In this document: in pieces, positions 1 through 5,538 of the stretch
How positions within the stretch are numbered: the stretch's first letter is position 1
How the letters are laid out: every line of letters begins with the position of its first letter
Assembly: GCA_900540845.1 (NCBI GenBank)
Contig: UQHS01000005.1
Location: 1 to 64,000, forward strand
Origin: an uncultured Collinsella sp.
Lineage (GTDB): Bacteria > Actinomycetota > Coriobacteriia > Coriobacteriales > Coriobacteriaceae
Direction of reading: 5' to 3'
DNA length: 64,000 bases
Position numbers and translations under genes: made by a program
Notes under the pieces: generated by a model
What the model was told of the DNA's origin: nothing
The model's database searches: none
Seen by the model: only the letters and a program-made list of their open reading frames with translations

Positions 1-152
1 CGCTGCCGCCCCGCGATGCGGCGCTGCCCGGGCGCTGCGCGTTGCCGCCCCGCGATGCGGCGTCGACGGGTCCCGCTCCAATCTCCGCCGCGCCCACTGG
101 GAGCCAATCGGCGCGGTGGGGACTCGCCTCGCCGGGACTGTGGGGCGTGTCT
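1..152. other. Left-edge stretch with a short direct repeat, no gene seen
   Basis: This stretch lies beyond the stop codon of the leftward polymerase gene. A 22-bp unit beginning GCTGCCGCCCCGCGATG appears at about 1-22 and again, with one change, at about 40-61. The sequence is very GC rich. No reading frame here has a ribosome binding site or a recognisable product. It may belong to a gene or repeat that continues to the left of the window. Confidence 0.4.
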
Positions 153-1583
153 TTATGCACGGTGGCCTCCAATCTGCATATTGCGCTCGTGGGCGTTGGC
201 CCCTTCTTTGAGGCTCGTTCCTTTGAGCAGGGCGTTTGCGCCAAATTTGCCTCGCACGGCCACCATGGCCTGCGCAAGATCGCGCTCTTTTTGCTCGGCC
301 GCGGGGTCGTCGAACAGCGTGAGGTTGGCGTAGCGCTCGGGTACGAGCCCTGTAAGGTTGATGTTCACGCGTCGTATGCGGGCCTTTGGGTCGACCGTTT
401 GATGGAACAGTGTCAGGAGGGTTTCAGCAATGCAGCGCTCGGACGACGTGATGCGCCCAAGCTTGCGCTGCCCACCCGCGTGCATGGGTGGGGTGGGGAG
501 ACCGGCCTCGTGCGGCATCATGGTGTGCGAGTAGCCCACATACAGCCCGACCCCATCGCAGGCGAGCCCTTTCTCAATCAGCTCCAGGCAACTCGCAAAG
601 ATCATCTCGCGCAGGACCGTCTCGGCCTCGTCGGGCGAGTAGTCGCGCATGAGCACCTGCCCGTTGGTCATGGAGTGGCCGCGCGGTTCGTACGCGCGGA
701 TGTCGGCAATGGTGCAGGGCTCCTGCCCCCAGGCGTGGTCGATGAGGTGCTCTGCATTTTTGCCGAACATATGCCGCAGGACCTCGGGCCGTTCACCGCA
801 GATTCCTGCTAGGTCGTAGATGCCACGGCGGGCCAGCCTGCTAGCGATGCCGTGGCCAATGCCCCAGATGTCGGTGATGGGATGGTGGAACCACACCTGG
901 CGGCGGAATGAGTCTTCGTCCAGCTCCCCAATGCCGTCGGGCGTGCGCTTGGCGGTGATGTCGAGGGCGACTTTGGCGAGGAAGAGGTTGGGGCCCAGCC
1001 CCGCGGTGGCCGCGATGCCGTGCTTTGATTTCACGCGCGACGCGATGTGCTTCGCGAGGCCGCGCGCGTCCGTTCCGTAATAGTCGAGGTAGGGCGTGAG
1101 GTCGACGAAGCACTCGTCGATGCTGTAGGGGTAGATGTCGCTCGGCGCCACAAACGTGAGGTAGGTGCGGTAGATGTCGCGCGAGACCTCCATGTAGCGG
1201 CGCATGCGTGGGAGGGCGGCGATGTAGGGCATGTCGCTGGGGATCTCGCGGACGCGGCAGCGGTTGGGGACGCCCTTTGCCTTCATGCTGGGGGTGATGG
1301 CCAAGCAGATGGTGTTTTCGCTGCGTTCGACATCGGCCACCACGAGGTCGGTCGTGAAGGGGTCGAGGCCGCGGTCGGCGCATTCGACGCTTGCGTAGAA
1401 GCTTTTGAGATCGATGCACATATATATGCGCTGCGCCGGGTTTTTTGCTTGAGTTTGCGCCGCCGGCCGGGTTTGCGCTGCTGGTTGGGTGCGATTCGCC
1501 GGTTGGGGTCGCGCCGCCGGCCGGGTGCGATCCGCCCCTGGTGCCGACATGCCGCGCTGCGCTTTCGCCGCATACTCAGCCAT
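153..1583 (-). CDS. Y-family DNA polymerase (DinB/UmuC type, probable SOS translesion polymerase)
   Basis: This 476-residue protein should copy past damaged template bases with low fidelity. The palm motif MCIDLKSFYASVE (catalytic Asp58) and the second catalytic motif YSIDECFVDL (Asp156, Glu157) are both present, followed by thumb and little-finger regions (about residues 220-430). The first 50 residues are unusual: a low-complexity tail of repeated Arg/Pro/Ala/Gln/Thr that would be flexible. The start at 1583 is chosen because GGGGAGGG stands just upstream; an in-frame ATG at 1673 lacks a site and would run through the operator. It is divergent from a small gene starting near 1716, and two LexA-like boxes lie in the gap, so SOS induction is likely. 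I cannot say whether it is closer to DinB (Pol IV) or to the UmuC type. Confidence 0.9.
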   Translation of the reverse strand: MAEYAAKAQRGMSAPGADRTRPAARPQPANRTQPAAQTRPAAQTQAKNPAQRIYMCIDLKSFYASVECADRGLDPFTTDLVVADVERSENTICLAITPSMKAKGVPNRCRVREIPSDMPYIAALPRMRRYMEVSRDIYRTYLTFVAPSDIYPYSIDECFVDLTPYLDYYGTDARGLAKHIASRVKSKHGIAATAGLGPNLFLAKVALDITAKRTPDGIGELDEDSFRRQVWFHHPITDIWGIGHGIASRLARRGIYDLAGICGERPEVLRHMFGKNAEHLIDHAWGQEPCTIADIRAYEPRGHSMTNGQVLMRDYSPDEAETVLREMIFASCLELIEKGLACDGVGLYVGYSHTMMPHEAGLPTPPMHAGGQRKLGRITSSERCIAETLLTLFHQTVDPKARIRRVNINLTGLVPERYANLTLFDDPAAEQKERDLAQAMVAVRGKFGANALLKGTSLKEGANAHERNMQIGGHRA

Positions 1584-1599
1584 GGCCCTCCCCTCAACA

Positions 1600-1613
1600 C
1601 AAACATCTGTTCG
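1600..1613. promoter_or_regulatory. LexA (SOS) box 1, upstream of the Y-family polymerase
   Basis: The sequence CAAACATCTGTTCG matches the Gram-positive LexA consensus CGAAC-N4-GTTCG with one mismatch. It lies about 17 bases upstream of the polymerase start, where a bound repressor would block transcription. Binding is inferred from the motif and from the gene it controls. Confidence 0.65.
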
Positions 1614-1684
1614 TATGATAATAGCGTACCGAGCGGACGGAATCGGGCTCCATTCATGGAATCGGCACGGCATGTTCGGTGTAA

Positions 1685-1708
1685 ATTATCGAATATATGT
1701 TCGATAAT
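1685..1708. promoter_or_regulatory. LexA (SOS) box 2 inside a longer perfect dyad
   Basis: The core CGAATATATGTTCG (1690-1703) matches CGAAC-N4-GTTCG with one mismatch. It extends into a perfect dyad with arms ATTATCGAA and TTCGATAAT separated by six bases. The dyad touches the start region of the rightward gene, so a bound repressor would shut that gene off and could also act on the polymerase gene. Confidence 0.7.
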
Positions 1709-1715
1709 GGAGAGC

Positions 1716-2069
1716 ATGGAGTATATCAGCACGACATATGGGGAGCGCTCGCGCGTGCATCGCGAGTACGTTGACGTTGTTGCCCGGTTTGGGCGCGATG
1801 GGTCCATCGAGCCCGTGGCGGTGATGTGGCGTGACGGGCGGAGTTTTCCCGTGGACGAGGTGCTGTATGTGGGGGAGTTCGGCGCGCCGGAGCGCGGGCG
1901 TCGTATCGCCCGCTATGACGTGCGCTTTGGCGGGCACGAGACGGCGATGTACCTCGAGCGGCGCGACGCTTCTCCCGCGGCGGCCGAGCCCGAGCGCCTG
2001 CGCTGGTGGGTTTGGGCCCGCGATCAGGTGAAAAGCGGCAGTGCACATCCGCGCGAGACCTCGGGGTGA
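1716..2069 (+). CDS. Small unknown protein divergent from the SOS polymerase (DUF6504-like)
   Basis: This gene encodes a basic, Trp- and Arg-rich protein of about 117 residues with no membrane segment or signal. It has a motif of the kind AVMWRDGRSFPVDEVLYVG and ends with a WWVWARD stretch. The pattern recalls the small DUF6504 proteins that sit beside Y-family polymerases in actinobacteria; I make that link from memory and hold it loosely. Two starts are possible, ATG at 1707 and ATG at 1716. The second is preceded by GGAGAG, although the spacing is short. The LexA-like dyad at 1685-1708 overlaps the 5' end, so the gene is probably SOS induced together with the divergent polymerase. Its role may be as a polymerase accessory factor, which is inference from context only. 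Confidence 0.7.
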   Translation: MEYISTTYGERSRVHREYVDVVARFGRDGSIEPVAVMWRDGRSFPVDEVLYVGEFGAPERGRRIARYDVRFGGHETAMYLERRDASPAAAEPERLRWWVWARDQVKSGSAHPRETSG

Positions 2070-2246
2070 CACAGCTTGCATAGCGGCGACGCGCGCCCGA
2101 TTCGGATATGGCGGAGGGTTGGGTGCGGGGCGACCCGCGTGCAGTGCGTCTCGCGCGCGGCTGGCCTGTGCGTGGAACCTCGCGTTGCTCGGTCTCCACA
2201 TGGTGCCCTTGTGTCGCGCGGCTAGTTTTCGAGCCACTTCTCGGTA

Positions 2247-2283
2247 TGAAAAAGGCCCTGCACGCCGGAACGTGCAGGGCCTT
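2247..2283 (-). terminator. Intrinsic terminator of the membrane-protein gene
   Basis: Thirteen-base arms (AAGGCCCTGCACG and its exact complement) enclose a six-base loop. Read leftward, the hairpin is followed by five T residues. It lies about 260 bases beyond the stop of the leftward membrane-protein gene. Confidence 0.85.
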
Positions 2284-2403
2284 AAGAAGGGAGCCGCGGC
2301 ATTGTCGAGCCCCGGGCGATCGAGGTCGGTCAATCGCGGCCAGCAGGCTGGGGACGGCCGATCGAGGTCCGGCTGACCGGGGCCTGCCGGGGCCTGCCGG
2401 GGT

Positions 2404-2460
2404 CGAGCGTGCGAAAAACCTACGTATATCGCTTTCAGACGTAGGAAAAGCGCACACTCG
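2404..2460. repeat. 57-bp hairpin repeat, copy 1
   Basis: Twenty-one-base imperfect arms begin CGAGCGTGCG and end CGCACACTCG. The inner sequence, read on the opposite strand, shares TTTTCCTACGTCTGAAA with copy 2. All four copies in this window are 57 bases long and intergenic. Confidence 0.85.
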
Positions 2461-2541
2461 ATCTGAGGGGATGGGGTGGGCGACCAGCGCCCGGCGCCCG
2501 ATGCGGCGCCCGGCGCCCGGCTCCCATCCGGCGGGCCTGGC

Positions 2542-3516
2542 CTACTCGGCGCGGGCCATGGCCTGCTCGAAGTCGCGGGTGCCCGTAAAGACTTCGTGCT
2601 TGTAGGGGTTCACGCCAAGCTTCTTGGCGCGGTACATGATGTAGCCGAAGGCGGCGATGTTCACCACGAGGGCGATTACAGAAACTACGAGGTTGACGCT
2701 GGGGTTGTTCACCGAGTTGACCGAGAACACGCTGTAATCCTGGAACATCGGGAACACCTGGGCGAACATGCACCAGATGGCGAGGGTGTTCGCGCGGTTC
2801 TGAATCCAGCCGCCCTTGTTCCAGAAGAAGTTTGCGACGGTGGGGGCGAGCAGCAGGGCCAGACCGCAGTACCAGGCGTGCGTGGGCAGGCAGTTGTAGG
2901 TGTAGCAGAAGTTCCACAGGTCGTAGGCGAGGATGTAGACCCAAGTCATGTCGGGCCACAGCATGTCGTCGCCCTTCTTGGAGCGGTAGATGCCCCACCA
3001 GCCGGTCATGCAGAAGATGTTGATCAGGCCGGCGATGCCGTTGAACACGTTGTGCCAGCCGCCCATGAGGGTGACGCCCTCGGTGGATACCCAGGTGGTG
3101 CCAAACGCGCGCACGGCGCTCTCGAAATCGCTCACCATGGCGATGAGGATGTTGATGGCCACGATGGCGAAGGGGAAGACCTTAAAGGCCTCGCTGCGGC
3201 CGAGCTTTCCCCAGCCGTATTTGAGCATCATGAAGCCGATGCAGCCCGCGGTTGCGGCGTAGAGCTTGGCGTAGTGGAACCAGCTGCCCATGTGCAGGTA
3301 GGTGGGGTTGGTGAGGGCCCACTCCATGCCCATTCCGGCGCACACGTAGATAGAGATGAAGTACACCGTGAGTACAGCGGGGATGCCGAGGAAGCACACG
3401 ATGCCGCCGACCTTGGAGCGGCGGGCGATCTCGTTGGCGGCGATGAGGCCCACGAAGACCATAATCCATCCCAGCCACTGGAACATGGCGTGTTCGCCAT
3501 AGACTTGGAACAACAT
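2542..3516 (-). CDS. Multi-pass membrane protein of unknown function (DUF5692-like)
   Basis: The protein has 324 residues and eight or nine hydrophobic segments joined by short loops, with many Trp, Tyr and Cys residues in the second half. There is no signal peptide beyond the first membrane segment and no ATPase or known transporter motif. It resembles the DUF5692 membrane family as I remember it. The start at 3516 has a good AAAGGGG site. A TetR-type operator lies about 110 bases upstream (3628-3654) and matches two sites in front of the divergent tetR and hypB genes, so the protein is probably co-regulated with the HypB/flavoprotein/HypA operon. It could be a transporter or a membrane anchor for that system; nothing in the sequence decides this. 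Confidence 0.8.
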   Translation of the reverse strand: MLFQVYGEHAMFQWLGWIMVFVGLIAANEIARRSKVGGIVCFLGIPAVLTVYFISIYVCAGMGMEWALTNPTYLHMGSWFHYAKLYAATAGCIGFMMLKYGWGKLGRSEAFKVFPFAIVAINILIAMVSDFESAVRAFGTTWVSTEGVTLMGGWHNVFNGIAGLINIFCMTGWWGIYRSKKGDDMLWPDMTWVYILAYDLWNFCYTYNCLPTHAWYCGLALLLAPTVANFFWNKGGWIQNRANTLAIWCMFAQVFPMFQDYSVFSVNSVNNPSVNLVVSVIALVVNIAAFGYIMYRAKKLGVNPYKHEVFTGTRDFEQAMARAE

Positions 3517-3627
3517 TCGTTCCCCTTTCTATCTCAGGCCGATGCGGCCTTGGTTGACATGTGCCCCGGGCTGGTTCGGCCCGGGCGTTTGCCGTCGCGC
3601 ACGGCGAGGCGATGCGGTCAGATGCGG

Positions 3628-3654
3628 CCAAAGTTGACGAACTGTCAACTTTGG
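3628..3654. promoter_or_regulatory. TetR-type operator O1 upstream of the membrane-protein gene
   Basis: A perfect dyad with 11-base arms (CCAAAGTTGAC and its complement) surrounds a five-base spacer. The core TTGAC-N5-GTCAA recurs twice in the tetR-hypB gap. This shared motif indicates that one regulator controls all three transcripts. Confidence 0.75.
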
Positions 3655-3698
3655 CGCAAGAAGCCCCGAATGCGGGGCGGATCCCCTGGGCCATACAT

Positions 3699-3755
3699 CG
3701 AGTGAGCGTTTTTCCTACGTCTGAAACGCTGAAATGAAGGAAAAGCGCTCACTCG
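3699..3755. repeat. 57-bp hairpin repeat, copy 2
   Basis: The ends are CGAGTGAGCG and CGCTCACTCG, and the inner part contains CCTACGTCTGAAA. It lies between the DUF5692-like gene and tetR and may also act as a terminator for the leftward tetR gene. Confidence 0.85.
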
Positions 3756-3809
3756 ATGCCGAAGACGGGTGAATGCCGGGGGCGAGCGGGCGTCGCCGGG
3801 TTTGGCGCC

Positions 3810-4442
3810 CTAGCGCTCCGGTCTTCGCTCGGGGTACTTCGCGGTGTAGCCCTCGATGTGCAGCGTGCTCGCGATGATGTCCTTGATGACCTCTTCCGGC
3901 GCATCGGGGTGGGTGCGAACGTACATGATCAACCCGGTGATGAGCACGTAAAACGTCTCGTACAAGTGGTCGATGCGCACCTCGTGATGGGCGGCGAAAT
4001 CGACGACGGTGGAGGCGCACATGTAGCGCGCCGTGCGGTCGGCGACGCGATGGACAAACGAGGCGTACATGGTGCCGTCTCCCGCGCGCGCGACGCTGGA
4101 CGTCGCACTATCGTTCTGCTCGAGCACCATGGTTTTGAGCATGCGCGCGACGGCATCAAGCGCGCCCTCGATATCGCCCGCCACGCGTTCGGCGTTCCAC
4201 GCGGTGATACGGTCGACAAACGAGTCGATGCTTTGGTCGAGCACCGCCTGCAGCGCATCTTCCTTGGTGGGGAAGTAGTGGTAGAACAGGGAGCGGGTGC
4301 AGCCGGCGCGCTTGGTGGCGGCGGAGATGGAGAAGCGGCTGATGCCGTCCTCAAGAATGGTCGCGCGGACCGCGTTGAGGATTTCGTCGCGTCGATCGTC
4401 GTGCGCGAGGCGCTCGTAGCGCACGGTTGCGTCGGTTCCCAT
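3810..4442 (-). CDS. TetR/AcrR-family transcriptional regulator
   Basis: This 210-residue repressor has an N-terminal helix-turn-helix (about residues 15-60) with the family pattern RDEILNAVRATILEDGI...GCTRSLFYHYFPTKEDAL. The C-terminal two thirds form the ligand-binding and dimerisation domain. The start at 4442 is preferred over an in-frame ATG at 4502 because the longer form would overlap operator O2, and because an AGGCAGGG-like site precedes 4442. Two copies of TTGAC-N5-GTCAA stand in its own promoter region and a third lies before the adjacent membrane-protein gene. It therefore probably represses itself, the membrane protein and the hypB operon. The ligand is unknown; a metal, a redox signal or a small organic substrate are all possible. 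Confidence 0.92.
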   Translation of the reverse strand: MGTDATVRYERLAHDDRRDEILNAVRATILEDGISRFSISAATKRAGCTRSLFYHYFPTKEDALQAVLDQSIDSFVDRITAWNAERVAGDIEGALDAVARMLKTMVLEQNDSATSSVARAGDGTMYASFVHRVADRTARYMCASTVVDFAAHHEVRIDHLYETFYVLITGLIMYVRTHPDAPEEVIKDIIASTLHIEGYTAKYPERRPER

Positions 4443-4495
4443 AGCCCTGCCTCTTCCCGTTTGCGAACAGATATCGAATCTAGTCTTGACCTTTG

Positions 4496-4510
4496 TTGAC
4501 AAAACGTCAA
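4496..4510. promoter_or_regulatory. TetR-type operator O2 in the tetR-hypB gap
   Basis: TTGAC-AAAAC-GTCAA is a perfect dyad with 5-base arms. A possible rightward -35 (TTGACC, 4486-4491) and -10-like TATGTA (4511-4516) lie around it, so binding would block the hypB promoter and probably the tetR promoter too. Confidence 0.75.
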
Positions 4511-4518
4511 TATGTAAT

Positions 4519-4533
4519 TTGACGAAGTGTCAA
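4519..4533. promoter_or_regulatory. TetR-type operator O3 in the tetR-hypB gap
   Basis: TTGAC-GAAGT-GTCAA has the same arms as O1 and O2. Its centre is 23 bases from that of O2, about two helical turns, so two regulator dimers could bind the same face of the DNA. Confidence 0.75.
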
Positions 4534-4549
4534 CGATTTTGCCACAAAG

Positions 4550-4680
4550 GGTGCCGGGTGCGGTGCAGCCAGCAACAGTGCAGCCAGCAACGACGCAGCC
4601 GAGCGCGGTGCGACCAGCGGCGACGTGGCCGGCAGCGGTGCGACCAGCGGCGACGCTGCCAGCAGCGGTACAGTCGGGCG
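4550..4680. repeat. Degenerate tandem repeats in the hypB leader
   Basis: The leader between the operators and the hypB ribosome binding site is made of imperfect repeats of a 13-17 base GC-rich unit. The clearest pair is GTGCGACCAGCGGCGAC at 4608-4624 and 4638-4654, a period of 30 bases. I see no riboswitch. The repeat may lengthen or structure the untranslated leader. Confidence 0.6.
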
Positions 4681-4710
4681 CGCGACCAACGGCAGGAGGA
4701 AGGGAAGACC

Positions 4711-5436
4711 ATGGGAGACGTACGTGTCATAGAGGTCAAGCAGAGTGTGTTTGCCGACAACGATCGCAAGGCAGACGAGTTGCGCGCAACGCTGCGCGAG
4801 CGCGGCACGTTCCTGCTCAATCTCATGTCGAGCCCCGGATCCGGAAAAACCACCACGCTCACGCGCACCATCGAGGCACTGAAGGACGAGCTGTCCATCG
4901 CCGTCATGGAGGCGGACATCGACTCCGATGTTGACACGCGCACCATCCTCGGCACCGGCGTGCGCGCCATTCAGCTGCACACGGGTGGTATGTGCCATCT
5001 CGACGCCTATATGACCGAGCAGGGGCTGAACGAGCTCGTTGCCGAGCCGTCCGCGGGGGACGTCGCCGCAGAGGGTAGCGCACCCGCCGCAGCACCCGTC
5101 GACCTTGCCATTCTCGAGAACGTGGGCAACCTCGTGTGCCCGGCCGAGTTCGACACCGGCGCCTCGGCCAACGCGATGATCCTGTCGGTCCCCGAGGGCG
5201 ATGACAAGCCGCTCAAGTACCCGCTCATGTTCAGCATCTGCGACGTGGTCCTCATCAACAAGATCGACACGCTGCCCGTCTTCGACACGTTTTCCATGGA
5301 GCGCGTGCGGGAGAACATCCTCATGCGCAACCCCAACGCCACCATCATTCCCATCTGCGCCAAGACGGGTGAGGGCATCGACGAGTGGGCGCAGTGGTTG
5401 CGCGGCGCCGTCGCGGACTGGAAAACCGCAATTTAG
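4711..5436 (+). CDS. hypB: HypB, nickel-inserting GTPase
   Basis: HypB uses GTP to help place nickel into NiFe enzymes. The 241-residue protein has a P-loop SPGSGKTT (about residues 41-48), the metal-site motif GGMCHLDAYM with the conserved Cys-His pair, the family block ILENVGNLVCPAEFDTG, and the guanine-specific motif NKID. The start at 4711 follows AGGAGGAAGG. It lacks the His-rich N-terminus of some nickel-storing HypBs. About 17 extra residues rich in Ala, Gly and Ser sit between the metal motif and the ENVGN block. It is first in an operon with a flavoprotein and hypA, controlled by a TetR repressor. No hydrogenase subunit and no hypCDEF lie in this window, so the nickel client is unknown. 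Confidence 0.93.
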   Translation: MGDVRVIEVKQSVFADNDRKADELRATLRERGTFLLNLMSSPGSGKTTTLTRTIEALKDELSIAVMEADIDSDVDTRTILGTGVRAIQLHTGGMCHLDAYMTEQGLNELVAEPSAGDVAAEGSAPAAAPVDLAILENVGNLVCPAEFDTGASANAMILSVPEGDDKPLKYPLMFSICDVVLINKIDTLPVFDTFSMERVRENILMRNPNATIIPICAKTGEGIDEWAQWLRGAVADWKTAI

Positions 5437-5538
5437 GAACCGCCTCAACATCGAGGCGCGCTTCCGGCGCCACGGCTCCAGCGACGCGCAAGCCATGGCA
5501 AGCACCCCCAAAGTCATTGCACAAGGAAAGGAACACGC

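Larger units (their letters stand above)
2070..2541. other. Intergenic region with terminator, 10-bp tandem repeat and hairpin repeat
   Basis: This 472-base gap has no supported gene. It holds a leftward terminator (2247-2283), two tandem copies of GGCCTGCCGG (2381-2400), two separate copies of GATCGAGGTC, and one copy of the 57-bp hairpin repeat (2404-2460). Confidence 0.7.
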
